Assembly: GCF_000774145.1 (NCBI RefSeq)
Contig: NZ_KN322984.1
Coordinates: 493,110-557,109, forward strand
Reading direction: 5' to 3'
Length of the DNA stretch: 64,000 nucleotides
Source of the DNA: Pseudomonas mediterranea CFBP 5447
Lineage (GTDB): Bacteria; Pseudomonadota; Gammaproteobacteria; Pseudomonadales; Pseudomonadaceae
Under the pieces are notes generated by a model, which saw nothing but the letters and a program-made list of their open reading frames with translations, made no database searches and was not told where the DNA came from. Position numbers and translations under genes: made by a program. This document shows positions 1 through 9,362 of this stretch, piece by piece. The first letter of the stretch is position 1. Each line of letters begins with the position of its first letter.

Positions 1-1
1 G

Positions 2-970
2 GTCGCCACTTTGCAGGATAAAGTGGAGTTTTATGTCGACCATACCATCGAGCGTGCCACCGACGGCGTGACCTATACCGGGGTGGAGCAGTTCAAGTCC
101 GGCAGCGCGTACCTGTTCATCGCCAACCACCGCGACATCGTGATGGATCCGGCCTTCGTCAACTATGCCGTATACCATGCCGGCCTGCCGACGCCGCGCA
201 TCGCCATTGGCGACAATCTGCTGCAAAAACCTTTCGTCAGCGACCTGATGCGCCTGAACAAGAGCTTCATCGTGCACCGCTCCCTCACCGGACGGCGGGA
301 GAAGATGGCGGCCTATCAGTTGCTGTCAGCGTACATCAACCACTCGATCCGCAACGACTGCGCCTCGATCTGGATCGCCCAGGCCGAAGGGCGGGCCAAG
401 GACGGCGACGACCGTACCGAGTCGGCCATCCTCAAGATGTTCCACATGAGCCGCAAGGACGAGCCGTTCGGCGAGGTGATCCAGTCGCTGAACCTCACGC
501 CCGTGTCGATCAGCTACGAATACGACCCGTGCGACCAGGCCAAGGCCCGCGAGCTGTACATCCGCGCCACCACCGGCACCTACACCAAGGCACCGGGCGA
601 GGATGACGTGAGCATCGCCAAGGGCATCACCGGCTACAAGGGCCGGGTGCACGTGAATTTCGCCGCGCCGATCACCGAGCTGTTCGAAGACACCAAGCAA
701 TTGGCCCAGGAGATGGATCGACAGATTCTCGGCGGCTACCGCCTGTTCCCGGTGCATTACCTGGCTTACGCCCAATGGGTCGACGCCGATCCGCAGTTAC
801 AGGTTCCGCAGGCGGCCGAGGTGTTCGGCGCCGATGAACTGGCCAAGGCCCAGGAAGAGTGGCAACGCCGGCTGGATGCGTGCCCGGCGGAATATCGGCC
901 GTTCCTGATCCTGCAATATGCGACACCGGTGCGTAATCAATATCGGGTCAAGGCGGGGTTGGGGTTGTAA
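2..970 (+). CDS. Glycerol-phosphate acyltransferase family protein, 5' truncated by the window edge
   Basis: The reading frame is open to the left edge, so this is the C-terminal part of a longer protein. The TTG at position 11 is unlikely to be the real start. The visible part opens with a PlsC-like acyltransferase core: NHRDIVMDP (about residues 39-47 from that TTG) resembles the catalytic His-x4-Asp box of acyl-CoA or acyl-ACP glycerol-phosphate acyltransferases, although the spacing here is His-x5-Asp. AEGRAKDGDD a little further on fits the substrate-binding block. Members of this group are membrane-associated and acylate a lipid precursor; the exact acceptor cannot be read from the sequence. 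A REP palindrome follows the stop codon. Confidence 0.7.
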   Translation, partial: VATLQDKVEFYVDHTIERATDGVTYTGVEQFKSGSAYLFIANHRDIVMDPAFVNYAVYHAGLPTPRIAIGDNLLQKPFVSDLMRLNKSFIVHRSLTGRREKMAAYQLLSAYINHSIRNDCASIWIAQAEGRAKDGDDRTESAILKMFHMSRKDEPFGEVIQSLNLTPVSISYEYDPCDQAKARELYIRATTGTYTKAPGEDDVSIAKGITGYKGRVHVNFAAPITELFEDTKQLAQEMDRQILGGYRLFPVHYLAYAQWVDADPQLQVPQAAEVFGADELAKAQEEWQRRLDACPAEYRPFLILQYATPVRNQYRVKAGLGL

Positions 971-981
971 CGCGGCATACC

Positions 982-1070
982 TGTGGGAGCAAGGCTTGCC
1001 CGCGATGAAAGCGACACGATACTTTCGGAAATCGAGGTGCCTGTTTCGCGAGCAAGCTTTGCTCCCACGG
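982..1070. repeat. REP palindrome pair
   Basis: Inverted arms GTGGGAGCAAGGCTTGC and GCAAGCTTTGCTCCCAC face each other across about 50 bases. This is a Pseudomonas REP doublet, and its arm sequence differs slightly from the commoner GCGAGCCTGCTCGC type seen elsewhere in the window. It lies just after the acyltransferase stop. Confidence 0.85.
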
Positions 1071-1099
1071 GCACCCTCGCCACTTCGCCGCCGGTCATC

Positions 1100-1384
1100 T
1101 CAGCTGATCTGCGTGCTGATCCACGACACCAGCAAGGCCAACGCCAGGCAGCCGAAACCGAACCGGTAGAAGAACCGGTTCATGCGCTGGGTCGCCAGGT
1201 CCAGCAGCGCTTCGAAGCGTTCCTCGCCATTCCCGCTGCGCGTTTGCAAACTGGCACGCGCCCGCAGTTCGCGGCGGCGCGTCGCATGCAGCACCCAGCC
1301 GCCCGGGCAGGCAAACAGCAGCGCGAGCAGGTTGATCAATTTGGCCGGGTGGGCAGCGAACAACGAAAACAGATGCAGCGACAT
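1100..1384 (-). CDS. Small hypothetical membrane protein (94 aa)
   Basis: Not recognised as a named family. The ATG at 1384 is preceded by GAGG with seven-base spacing, better than an in-frame upstream start at 1396. The protein has two hydrophobic stretches, an N-terminal one (SLHLFSLFAA through LALLFACPGGW) and a C-terminal one (FGCLALALLVSWIS), separated by an Arg-rich cytosolic-looking loop. This fits a two-pass inner-membrane protein. It faces a REP element downstream and has no operon partner. Confidence 0.6.
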   Translation of the reverse strand: MSLHLFSLFAAHPAKLINLLALLFACPGGWVLHATRRRELRARASLQTRSGNGEERFEALLDLATQRMNRFFYRFGFGCLALALLVSWISTQIS

Positions 1385-1563
1385 CACAAACCTCAAGCAA
1401 AACAGGCGAGACCTTCGGACAGGGCGCGAATTCTACCGAAAGCCCAGCGCCCTGCCCCGTTTTTTCCGACCTGTGGGGCTGAGCTACAGACTGCTTTCCC
1501 CGTCACGGTTTCGTCATCTGGATAAGCCACCCTGTCGCCCTCCAAACCTGCACGGACCCCGTC

Positions 1564-1770
1564 ATGCTTCACGCCGAAAACCAGGATCGCCTCTACCTCA
1601 TCACGCCGAGCGACGAACAGCAGAACCTCGTCGGCAGCCTGTCTTTCAACGTACAGGACCCACATTGGCTGGTGTACTGCGCCCTCGGTGGTCATCAACA
1701 TGCCGACCTGCCGGAGACGGACCTGCTGACGGGCATCAGTGTGCTGGAACTGTATTCACAGGCCGCCTAG
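1564..1770 (+). CDS. Small hypothetical protein (68 aa)
   Basis: A short acidic soluble protein starting MLHAENQDRLYLI and ending near ELYSQAA. It has no signal peptide, membrane segment or recognised domain. Base composition and codon use match neighbouring genes, and no competing frame is convincing. I do not recognise a function. It stands alone, followed by a REP doublet. Confidence 0.5.
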   Translation: MLHAENQDRLYLITPSDEQQNLVGSLSFNVQDPHWLVYCALGGHQHADLPETDLLTGISVLELYSQAA

Positions 1771-1789
1771 AAAAATCGCGAAAAAAAAA

Positions 1790-1880
1790 CTGTGGGAGCG
1801 AGCCTGCTTGCGATAGCGGCGTCACATCTGAATCAATGTGACTGATAAACCGCTATCGCGAGCAGGCTCGCTCCCACAGG
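1790..1880. repeat. REP doublet
   Basis: TGTGGGAGCGAGCCTGCTTGCGATAGC is repeated as its reverse complement about 45 bases later with near-perfect arms. This is the standard fluorescent-Pseudomonas REP type, placed between two convergent genes. Confidence 0.9.
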
Positions 1881-1899
1881 TGGAGGTCAGGCCCGGATC

Positions 1900-2484
1900 T
1901 TACTCAGCCAGGACCTGCCCGATGGTCGGATCCTTGAACAGCCGGGTCAGGGCGTCGCTCAACACATCGCTGACCAGCTTGGTATTGGTGTCCTGGTTGG
2001 GCGCCATGCCGAAACGCTGATCCAGGGAAGCCCCGTAACGACCGCTGTAACGACGGTTGGCGTTCTGCACATCGGAGCGGAAAGTCGCGCCGATGGTGGC
2101 TTCGGTCACGTACATGCCTTCCTTGGGCGATTGGTACTTGAGTTCGGCCAGGGTAACGGTCAGTTGTGGCGCATTCATCGCGTTCGCGGTCGGGGTGAAG
2201 CCCAGCAAACGCACGGCGGCTTCAGCCTGGGCCTGCAGCTTTGGCAGGATCTGCGCGCCCTGTACCGTGATGACGCTGGTTTCCGGATACAGACCGCCAC
2301 GGGTGCCGAGGGTCGGCGACGGACGGCCGTCCACTACCCGTACCACCACCGGCTGGCCATGACCCACAGGCGCCAGCTGGGCGTTGAGCTTGGGTTCCGG
2401 GTTAAGTTGTTGCGGGCTGTGGGCGCAGCCGACAAGGGTCAGACTGGTCACAGCGATCAAACCGAACAACAGGCGTTGCAACAT
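1900..2484 (-). CDS. YajG-family lipoprotein
   Basis: Predicted outer-membrane lipoprotein of about 194 residues. From the ATG at 2484 it reads MLQRLLFGLIAVTSLTLVGC, a lipoprotein signal with a lipobox LVGC. A GGAG lies eight bases upstream of this ATG, while the ATG six bases earlier would be too close to it. After the lipid-anchored Cys come an Ala/Pro-rich stretch and a YajG-like domain (VVVRVVDGRP, LTVTLAELKYQ, YSGRYGASLDQRF). Function of the family is unknown. It is monocistronic. Confidence 0.8.
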   Translation of the reverse strand: MLQRLLFGLIAVTSLTLVGCAHSPQQLNPEPKLNAQLAPVGHGQPVVVRVVDGRPSPTLGTRGGLYPETSVITVQGAQILPKLQAQAEAAVRLLGFTPTANAMNAPQLTVTLAELKYQSPKEGMYVTEATIGATFRSDVQNANRRYSGRYGASLDQRFGMAPNQDTNTKLVSDVLSDALTRLFKDPTIGQVLAE

Positions 2485-2685
2485 GCTCATCTCTCCAGAA
2501 TCGGGCACTGACAGACCCGCAGTATAGCGGTGCGCCATCGCGGCGAACCAGCCGAATGAATACTGAAATTTCTGACATGTACCGCCAACGCCGGTTCCTG
2601 TCACTCCACTGTCACGGTCCTTACACCGGCATGTCATGGCTCGCTGTCAGGCTGCTCACAAGTCCCTCGACACGGAAATCCGACC

Positions 2686-2919
2686 ATGCGTCTTCTCATC
2701 TCTCTGTTCACCCCACGTCCACAGCATCGCAGCTTTGCCCTGCTGGATCGCAACGGCCACTGCCAGGCCTTCAAGCAATGCAGCTTGCAACCCATGGGCG
2801 AAGGCTGGGTGGAAATTGAAGAAATCCGTCTGAGCTGGCTGCACCGCCCGTTGCCCGCCAGCGCCCGTGTACAACCGCTTCGCAGTCGCGCGCGCAGCCG
2901 TCAGTTGTTGGCCATCTGA
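2686..2919 (+). CDS. Small hypothetical protein (77 aa)
   Basis: Starts MRLLISLFTPRPQHRSFALL and is rich in Arg toward the C-terminus. The sentence-like conserved core DRNGHCQAFKQC and GWVEIEEIRLSWL suggests a real folded small protein. GGAAAT upstream of the ATG is a modest ribosome site. I do not recognise a function. Confidence 0.5.
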   Translation: MRLLISLFTPRPQHRSFALLDRNGHCQAFKQCSLQPMGEGWVEIEEIRLSWLHRPLPASARVQPLRSRARSRQLLAI

Positions 2920-3653
2920 CCGAATGGCTAATAAAAGTCATTAAACACGACCATTTTCCTGCGTTTCTTCGTTACAATCTCCCCCCGATTATAAGGACGT
3001 CTCCTGATCGGGCCTCGCAACACCGCCGATGCGCTTGTATTGGCACCCCGCATTGCCCACAGAGAGCCGCCCACACAGATCGAGTGAAGCTGGCGCGCCT
3101 GCTGTTCCGGGCCGATCACCACCTTTTCGCGAATCTGCAGAGCTGTCATTACGCTCGGTTACGGAGCTGTCTGACCGTTTTGCCTGTCATGTACTGCATG
3201 GGCCAAACAATCCGGACACGGTACCTGGCTGGGACAGCCCTTTTTTGAGGTTCACGTCTTCAAAAGAGCGTGAAAAAACGGGTTTTCACAACTTCACAAG
3301 AGTGTGGCGAGCAAATGAAGAGTTTTGCGTCTGAACAAGCACCATTGGCGTCTGAAACAGCCCAACGACACAGGACCGGATATCGCTCAAGAACCGGCGC
3401 CTGAAGCCTGTCCGCTACGGATTTGGTTGCACGAACGGATGTCTCGGCCATAAGTCGAATTGCCCGCCCGGCGCTTAAATGAGTTCATGTGACTCTTGAG
3501 GCCAGGCTGCATGCATCCGTAGCAGTTGCAAAAAATTGCGAAGATTCGGACATGGCGATCCTGGCCATGGGTACCTGGGGCGCAACCGACCTGCCCCGCC
3601 ACTCTGGCCGCTATGCCGACAATTTGGTGCTGCAGATTTTGGAGACGCGTTAA
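2920..3653 (+). other. Long non-coding region upstream of mqo
   Basis: About 730 bases hold no convincing protein gene on either strand. A compact GGCTG-GGA-CAGCC hairpin followed by a run of T (3227-3246) looks like an intrinsic terminator. The region may therefore contain a small RNA or an attenuated leader. GGAG nine bases before the mqo ATG is its ribosome site. Confidence 0.5.
3227..3246 (+). terminator. Intrinsic terminator inside the mqo upstream region
   Basis: A five-base-pair G/C stem with a three-base loop is followed by C and six T. No annotated gene ends just before it, so it would end a short untranslated transcript starting upstream, or attenuate one. Confidence 0.5.
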
Positions 3654-5159
3654 ATGGCGCATAACGAAGCAGTCGATGTAGTTCTGGTAGGGGCTGGCAT
3701 CATGAGTGCCACCCTGGCCGTGCTGCTCAAGGAGCTCGACCCCGCGATTTCGCTGGAAGTCGTCGAGCTGATGGATTCCGGTGCCGCGGAGAGTTCCAAC
3801 CCCTGGAACAACGCCGGTACCGGCCACGCCGGGTTGTGTGAGCTGAACTACACACCGCAGGCGGCCGATGGCAGTGTCGACATCAAGAAAGCCGTGCACA
3901 TCAACACCCAGTTCGAGGTGTCGAAGCAGTTCTGGACGTACCTGACCCGGAAAAGCACGTTCGGCTCCTCCAAGTCCTTTATCGCCCCGGTGCCGCACCT
4001 GAGCTTCGTGCAGGGCGAAAAAGGCGTGTCGTTCCTGAAGAAGCGCTTCGAACTGCTGAGCCAGCATCACGCCTTCGCCGACATGGAATACACCGAAGAC
4101 AAAGGCAAGATGGCCGAGTGGATGCCGCTGATGATGCCGGGTCGTCCGGCCGACGAAGTCATCGCCGCCACCCGGGTCATGAACGGCACCGACGTCAACT
4201 TCGGCGCCCTGACCAACCAACTGCTCAAGCACCTGACCAGCGCCCCCGACACCCAGGTCAAGTACTGCAAGCGCGTCACCGGCCTCAAGCGCAACGGCAG
4301 CGGCTGGACCGTGAGCATCAAGGACGTCAACTCCGGCAGCAGCCGTGACGTCGATGCCAGATTCGTCTTCCTGGGTGCCGGTGGCGCCGCGTTGCCGTTG
4401 CTGCAAGCCTCGGGCATCGAGGAAAGCAAGGGCTTCGGTGGCTTCCCGGTCAGCGGCCAATGGCTGCGTTGCGACAACCCGGAAGTGGTCAAGCACCACC
4501 AGGCCAAGGTCTACAGCCAGGCTGCGGTGGGCTCGCCACCGATGTCGGTGCCGCACCTGGATACCCGCGTGGTTGATGGCAAGAAATCCCTGTTGTTCGG
4601 ACCCTATGCCGGTTTCACCACCAAGTTCCTCAAGCACGGCTCGATCATGGACCTGCCGCTGTCGGTACGCGCCGGCAACATCGGCCCGATGCTGGCGGTA
4701 GCCCGGGACAACATGGACCTGACCAAGTACCTGATCAGCGAAGTGATGCAATCCATGGAGCAGCGCCTGGAATCCCTGCGCCGCTTCTACCCCGAGGCGA
4801 AAGCCGAGGACTGGCGCCTGGAAGTGGCCGGCCAACGGGTGCAGATCATCAAGAAAGATCCGAAGAAAGGTGGCGTCCTGCAGTTCGGTACCGAGCTGGT
4901 GGCAGCCAAGGACGGTACCCTCGCCGCCCTGCTCGGCGCATCGCCAGGCGCTTCGGTGACCGTGTCGATCATGCTGGACCTGATCGAGCGCTGCTTCCCG
5001 GACAAAGCCAAGGGAGAGTGGGCCGCCAAGCTCGCGGAAATCTTCCCGGCCCGGGAAAAAGTGCTGGAAACCGACGCGGCGCTGTATCGCAAGATCAACG
5101 CGCAGAACAACATCGCGCTGGGACTGGTTGAAGACAGCAAGGCTCAAAGCTACGCCTGA
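3654..5159 (+). CDS. mqo: Malate:quinone oxidoreductase
   Basis: A FAD-dependent, membrane-peripheral enzyme oxidising L-malate to oxaloacetate and passing electrons to quinone; it replaces or backs up NAD malate dehydrogenase in the citric acid cycle. The 501-residue length is typical. The N-terminal [20 protein letters not shown] is the FAD-binding beta-alpha-beta fold, followed by the family sequence [18 protein letters not shown]. The C-terminal part carries [20 protein letters not shown] precedes the ATG. It is followed by a strong terminator and, on the other strand, the small gene found beside mqoB in P. aeruginosa (PA4640/PA4642), which supports mqoB-type orthology. Confidence 0.97.
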   Translation: MAHNEAVDVVLVGAGIMSATLAVLLKELDPAISLEVVELMDSGAAESSNPWNNAGTGHAGLCELNYTPQAADGSVDIKKAVHINTQFEVSKQFWTYLTRKSTFGSSKSFIAPVPHLSFVQGEKGVSFLKKRFELLSQHHAFADMEYTEDKGKMAEWMPLMMPGRPADEVIAATRVMNGTDVNFGALTNQLLKHLTSAPDTQVKYCKRVTGLKRNGSGWTVSIKDVNSGSSRDVDARFVFLGAGGAALPLLQASGIEESKGFGGFPVSGQWLRCDNPEVVKHHQAKVYSQAAVGSPPMSVPHLDTRVVDGKKSLLFGPYAGFTTKFLKHGSIMDLPLSVRAGNIGPMLAVARDNMDLTKYLISEVMQSMEQRLESLRRFYPEAKAEDWRLEVAGQRVQIIKKDPKKGGVLQFGTELVAAKDGTLAALLGASPGASVTVSIMLDLIERCFPDKAKGEWAAKLAEIFPAREKVLETDAALYRKINAQNNIALGLVEDSKAQSYA

Positions 5160-5176
5160 TACTGTCTCGCTATAAA

Positions 5177-5207
5177 CAAAAAGCCTCCAACTGATGGAGG
5201 CTTTTTT
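5177..5207 (+). terminator. Rho-independent terminator of mqo
   Basis: AAAAAGCCTCCA pairs with TGGAGGCTTTTTT over a five-base loop, 18 bases after the mqo stop. The A and T tracts on both sides would let it act on both strands, ending the convergent gene as well. Confidence 0.92.
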
Positions 5208-5293
5208 GTGCTTCTTTCACGCTGAACTTGACGCGTGTTTCGCCAGAAGGCGATCAAGCGCTCTGAGAGGCGTTTAAATTCGCTATGACACGC

Positions 5294-5581
5294 TCAGCCG
5301 CGTGCCTTGTTGAACAACTCGATGTAATCCTCGGCGTTGCGCTGATCCTGGATCAGCGCAACGAAATCGTTACCGTGCTCATCCTTGCCATTGAGGTCAT
5401 AGCCGGCTTCGACGAAGAAGGTCAGGAAGCGCTCGAAATCATCGACCCGCAGGCCACGGTAGCCCTTGATCAGTTTGTGCAACGACGGCGAAGTGGCATC
5501 GGCCGGTTCGAAATTGAGGAACAGCTTGATCTGTTCATCGCCAATCTCGTCACCAATCACTTGTTTCTTGTCTTTACGCAT
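5294..5581 (-). CDS. PA4642-like conserved hypothetical protein
   Basis: A 95-residue soluble protein starting MRKDKKQVIGDEIGDEQIKL. The start at 5581 has TTGGAG six bases upstream; a longer frame to 5632 lacks this. The sequence is strongly charged and predicted helical (FLNFEPADATSPSLHKLIKG, then FERFLTFFVEAGYDLNG). Its position next to mqo matches P. aeruginosa PA4642. The function is unknown. Confidence 0.8.
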   Translation of the reverse strand: MRKDKKQVIGDEIGDEQIKLFLNFEPADATSPSLHKLIKGYRGLRVDDFERFLTFFVEAGYDLNGKDEHGNDFVALIQDQRNAEDYIELFNKARG

Positions 5582-5642
5582 AGCCGGCTCCAACTCGCAC
5601 AGTTCACGGGGCGGGCAGTTTACCCTCGGCAAGCCCCGGGGC

Positions 5643-6128
5643 TCAACGCGAGCGTACCGCTCCGGTGTGCAGGTCGGCCCAGACGTGGCCGTTGGCGTAG
5701 CTGAGGAACTGCACGTACACCGTATCGTTGCGCAGCAGATCGATGATCGCCCGATAATGCGCCTGTGGATAAGACAGGGTCAGGGTCTTGCTCGCCTCGT
5801 CGAAGACCGGTTTCTTCAGGCTCTTGCTTTCGCCATCGAAGCTGAGGATCACCTGATTGAGGGTGGCGCCCTTGTTCAGGGGCTTGCCCTTGAGGCGAAC
5901 CAGCAGCGGCGACGTCACCGGTATCGGTTGTTGGTTGGACTGACGTTGATTACCCACTACCACCGAGTATTCGGTGACTTGCAGCAGTTGCTGCTGTTCG
6001 GGCTGTTCCTGGCGTACCGTCAGGTCATCGGGCGGCAGGAACTGGCTGTGCATCGGCGCGGCAACGGCCACCAGCGGCAGGCTGGAAATCAGAAGCAAGG
6101 CGGCACGGCGGCGGATCGATACAGTCAT
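5643..6128 (-). CDS. Hypothetical exported protein
   Basis: From the ATG at 6128 (GGAG six bases upstream) the protein has a Sec signal peptide, RRRAALLLISSLPLVAVAAP, with a plausible cut after AVAA. The mature domain of about 130 residues is beta-rich (TEYSVVVGNQRQ, LLVRLKGKPL, QVILSFDGES). No family is recognised. It lies 61 bases downstream of no other gene on its strand and may share a transcript with the PA4642-like gene. Confidence 0.65.
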   Translation of the reverse strand: MTVSIRRRAALLLISSLPLVAVAAPMHSQFLPPDDLTVRQEQPEQQQLLQVTEYSVVVGNQRQSNQQPIPVTSPLLVRLKGKPLNKGATLNQVILSFDGESKSLKKPVFDEASKTLTLSYPQAHYRAIIDLLRNDTVYVQFLSYANGHVWADLHTGAVRSR

Positions 6129-6263
6129 GACAGGCTCCGGGATCTTGGCCCGGCACTCTAGCATGAGCATGGTCGGTAAAAATAAACGATACGGGTCAAT
6201 ACTGCCGGCCATTGCAGGAGGCATACTCAAAGGGCCATCATCCTGAAATCAGTGGCGATGCCT

Positions 6264-6363
6264 TTGTGGCGAGGGAGCTTGCTCCCGCTCGATTGCGCAG
6301 CAATCGCAAAAACAGCCAGGGGCTGCTACGCAGCCCAGCGGGAGCAAGCTCCCTCGCCACAGG
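6264..6363. repeat. REP-like palindrome, different subfamily
   Basis: TGTGGCGAGGGAGCTTGCTCCCGCT and its reverse complement flank an inner hairpin (GGCTGCTACGCAGCC). The arms read GTGGCGAGGGAGCTTGCTCCC rather than GTGGGAGCGAGCCTGCTCGC, so this is a second REP class. It sits just upstream of the SulP gene. Confidence 0.85.
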
Positions 6364-6417
6364 GATTGGTGTCCGGCAGGTCCGGTGTCTTTGCCCATTC
6401 ATTTTTGAGGAGTGCCC

Positions 6418-8142
6418 ATGTCCTTCTCCGCTCCACCGCTATTCGCCGCCTGGCGTCAAAGCTGGCGGGCCGGTTATACCCTTGAACGCTTGCGCGGCGA
6501 CCTGGTGGCCGGGCTGACGGTCGGGATCATCGCCATTCCCCTGGCGATGGCCCTGGCAATCGCGGTGGGCGTACCGCCGCAACACGGCTTGTACACCGTG
6601 TTGGTGGCCGCACCGCTGATCGCCCTGACCGGTGGCTCGCGTTTCAACGTGAGCGGGCCGACGGCGGCATTCGTGGTGATCCTGCTGCCCATCACCCAGC
6701 AGTACGGGCTAGGCGGCCTACTGCTGTGCACGATGCTCGCCGGGCTGATTCTGATCGCCTTGGGATTGATGCGCGCCGGGCGGTTGATCCAGTACATCCC
6801 CTATCCGGTCATCCTCGGTTTCACCGCCGGCATCGGCGTGGTCATCGCCACCCTGCAACTGAAGGATCTGTTGGGCCTGACGACTGCCGGCCAGGCCCGA
6901 CACTACATCGAACAACTGGGCGAGCTGATCGTGGCACTGCCGGGGGCCCACCTCGGTGACAGCCTCATCGGTGCCGTGTGCCTGGCAGTCTTGATCGTCT
7001 GGCCACGCTGGGTTCCGCGGGTGCCAGGCCACCTGGTCGCCCTGCTGGTCGGCGCACTGCTGGGGCTGGCGCTGGAGCGCGGCGGCTGGTCAGTGGCGAC
7101 GCTGGGGGAACGCTTCAGTTATGTGGTCAACGGCATCAGCCACCCCGGGATTCCACCGTTCCTGCCGAGCTTCGACTGGCCCTGGAATCTTCCTGACGGC
7201 CAGGGGCGACCGTTGGTGCTGTCCTACGACCTGATCCGACAGTTGCTGTCACCCGCCTTCGCCATCGCCATGCTCGGTGCCATCGAGTCGCTGTTATGCG
7301 CCGTGGTGGCGGACGGCATGACCGGCAGCAAGCACGATCCCAACGCAGAGCTGTTGGGCCAGGGCCTGGGCAACCTGGTGGCGCCGCTGTTCGGCGGCAT
7401 CACCGCCACCGCCGCGATTGCCCGCAGCGCCACCAACGTGCGCAGCGGCGCGTCTTCGCCCTTGGCGTCGATTATCCACAGTTTGGTGGTACTGGCGGCG
7501 ATCATGCTGTTGGCGCCGCTGTTCAGCTACCTGCCCATGGCCGCGCTGGCGGCGCTGCTGGTGATGGTTGCCTGGAACATGAGCGAAGCCGGACACGTGC
7601 TGCACACCCTGCGCATCGCCCCGCGCAGCGATGTACTGGTGCTGCTGACCTGCCTGGGCCTGACGGTGTTGTTCGACATGGTCCTGGCGGTCTCCGTCGG
7701 CCTGCTGCTGGCGGCCGGGCTGTTCATCAAGCGCATGAGCGAACTGACCGACAGCGCCGAACTGCCGCGGCACTTTCATCAAGCCTTGCAGGACATGCCT
7801 GAGCATGTGCGTTGCTACGGGATTCGCGGCCCGCTGTTCTTCGGTGCGGCAGAAAAGGCCCTGGATGTGCTGCGCCGGTTCGATCCGGGGGTCCGCGTCG
7901 TGGTAGTGGAAATGAGCGCCGTGCCAATGCTCGACATGACTGCACTGGCGGCCTTTGAAAATATCCTGAAGGACTATCGCAAACAGAACATCGGCCTGAT
8001 CCTGGTCGCCACCGCGCCACGGGTGCGCCTGAAACTGCGCCGCGCCGGCATTCATCGCGAGCAGCGCAAACTGGCGTATGTACAGACCCTGGAGCAGGCG
8101 CGGATCAAGAGTGAGCGCTGGCTTGAAACCAGTTCTACCTGA
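6418..8142 (+). CDS. SulP-family anion transporter with STAS domain
   Basis: A 574-residue inner-membrane carrier of the SLC26/SulP family, which move sulfate, bicarbonate or C4-dicarboxylates. The N-terminal 420 residues form the multi-helix core with the family pattern GLTVGIIAIPLAMALAIAVG PPQHGLY and FNVSGPTAAFVV. The C-terminal 120 residues are a STAS domain (VRVVVVEMSAVPMLDMTALAA). ATG 6418 is preferred over GTG 6412 because GAGG lies at proper spacing. The substrate cannot be told; E. coli DauA carries succinate. No partner carbonic anhydrase is adjacent. Confidence 0.9.
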   Translation: MSFSAPPLFAAWRQSWRAGYTLERLRGDLVAGLTVGIIAIPLAMALAIAVGVPPQHGLYTVLVAAPLIALTGGSRFNVSGPTAAFVVILLPITQQYGLGGLLLCTMLAGLILIALGLMRAGRLIQYIPYPVILGFTAGIGVVIATLQLKDLLGLTTAGQARHYIEQLGELIVALPGAHLGDSLIGAVCLAVLIVWPRWVPRVPGHLVALLVGALLGLALERGGWSVATLGERFSYVVNGISHPGIPPFLPSFDWPWNLPDGQGRPLVLSYDLIRQLLSPAFAIAMLGAIESLLCAVVADGMTGSKHDPNAELLGQGLGNLVAPLFGGITATAAIARSATNVRSGASSPLASIIHSLVVLAAIMLLAPLFSYLPMAALAALLVMVAWNMSEAGHVLHTLRIAPRSDVLVLLTCLGLTVLFDMVLAVSVGLLLAAGLFIKRMSELTDSAELPRHFHQALQDMPEHVRCYGIRGPLFFGAAEKALDVLRRFDPGVRVVVVEMSAVPMLDMTALAAFENILKDYRKQNIGLILVATAPRVRLKLRRAGIHREQRKLAYVQTLEQARIKSERWLETSST

Positions 8143-8165
8143 CCTGTTCCAGACATCGACAGGTC

Positions 8166-8639
8166 TCAGTCGAACTGCGCACGCATCCACGCCTGATATT
8201 CCGCCACGCCCGGCTCGCCTTCGCGGGGCGCCCAGTGGGCCAGCTCGCCCTCACCCACGGGCCGGTAAGGACCGGCCTTGCACTCGAACATCAGGCTGTC
8301 GGCTTCCAGCACCACCAGGCCGTGATACACGCCCGCCGGCAGGTCGACCCCGAGGCAATCGCCTCCGGCCTGAAGGATGCGCTTGTCCGTCACCGCACCG
8401 GCGTCGTCGAAGATCAACACACCCAGGCGCCCCCTGAGTACCAGCAGAGTTTCTGCCTTGTCGGCACTGAGGTGACGATGGGGCGGAATGTACGTGGACG
8501 GTTGCAACCCCACAGCCATACGATGGCAGGGTTCGTCCATCCGATGGAAGTTGTGGTGCTGCCGCCCGCGAGGGCTATCGGCAGCCTTCTCGGCCAGTTC
8601 ATCGAACAGCGCTTGATCCAGGAAGCTCGACCGAGTCAT
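8166..8639 (-). CDS. WbuC-family cupin metalloprotein
   Basis: A 157-residue single-domain cupin. The metal-binding pattern is seen in PPHRHLSADKAETLLVLRGR (two His and a Glu of cupin motif 1) and LPAGVYHGLVVLE (motif 2). WbuC proteins were first noted near O-antigen clusters; the reaction is not established. It starts three bases after the hpt stop and is presumably cotranscribed with hpt, a pairing that hints at nucleotide-linked chemistry but does not prove it. Confidence 0.85.
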   Translation of the reverse strand: MTRSSFLDQALFDELAEKAADSPRGRQHHNFHRMDEPCHRMAVGLQPSTYIPPHRHLSADKAETLLVLRGRLGVLIFDDAGAVTDKRILQAGGDCLGVDLPAGVYHGLVVLEADSLMFECKAGPYRPVGEGELAHWAPREGEPGVAEYQAWMRAQFD

Positions 8640-8642
8640 CGA

Positions 8643-9200
8643 TTACATGCCCTTGACGGCGAAAATACCGTTGGCGTTGCGCCAGTAACCTTTGTAGTCC
8701 ATGCCATAACCGAAGATGTAGCGATCGATGCACGGCAGGCCGACGAAATCGGCCTTCAGGTCTGGACGGGCCTTGCGGTCGTGGTCCTTGTCGATCAGCA
8801 CGGCGGTGTGCACGGCGCGGGCGCCGGCATGCCGGCAGAAATCGATGATCGCGCCCAGGGTGTGCCCCTCGTCGAGGATGTCGTCGATGATCAGCACGTC
8901 GCGGTCGATGAACGAGACTTCCGGCTTGGCTTTCCAGAACAGGTCGCCGCCGCTGGTTTCGTTGCGATAACGGGTGGCATGCAGGTACGACGCCTCCAGC
9001 GGGAAGTTCAGGTAGGTCAGCAGCTTGCCGGAGAAGATCAGCCCACCGTTCATGACACAGAACACCACCGGGTTGGAATCGGCCAGCTGGTCGTTGATCT
9101 GCGCACCGACCCGGGCAATGGCCGCTTCGACTTCGGCTTCGGTGTACAGGCAGTCAGCCTCCGCCATGATTTGACGGATGTGTTCGAGATCAGCGGACAT
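8643..9200 (-). CDS. hpt: Hypoxanthine-guanine phosphoribosyltransferase
   Basis: Purine salvage enzyme making IMP or GMP from hypoxanthine or guanine and PRPP. The PRPP-binding motif VLIIDDILDEGHTL lies near residue 103, and the second block VFCVMNGGLIFSGKLL near residue 46. The length (185 aa) is normal for bacterial Hpt. The chosen ATG at 9200 has GGAG six bases upstream. The frame stays open far beyond it, antisense to upp, but that part is a shadow. Divergent from upp. Confidence 0.95.
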   Translation of the reverse strand: MSADLEHIRQIMAEADCLYTEAEVEAAIARVGAQINDQLADSNPVVFCVMNGGLIFSGKLLTYLNFPLEASYLHATRYRNETSGGDLFWKAKPEVSFIDRDVLIIDDILDEGHTLGAIIDFCRHAGARAVHTAVLIDKDHDRKARPDLKADFVGLPCIDRYIFGYGMDYKGYWRNANGIFAVKGM

Positions 9201-9362
9201 GTCGCTCTCCAGGGGTGGCAGGTCGGAAAAGCGGGCAAAGGTACGCATCCCGTCCGGCCAGATCAAGGGTTTGTGGACTAACGTTCTGTATTGTCTATAG
9301 GACAAGCCTTCGGGATAGATTAATCTAGCCCGGTTTTTTTGCCCGCCGCCGGAGCCTTCCCC

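Noticed and set aside
3038..3056. Sigma-54-like element TTGGCAC...TTGC
   Set aside because: The spacing between the GG and GC elements is one base too long.
2928..3149. A 73-codon minus-strand frame in the mqo upstream region
   Set aside because: No ribosome site and no natural-looking protein sequence.
3387..5147. A 586-codon open frame antisense to mqo
   Set aside because: It is a shadow of GC-rich codons; mqo has clear motifs on the other strand and this frame has low-complexity His/Gln/Arg-rich sequence.
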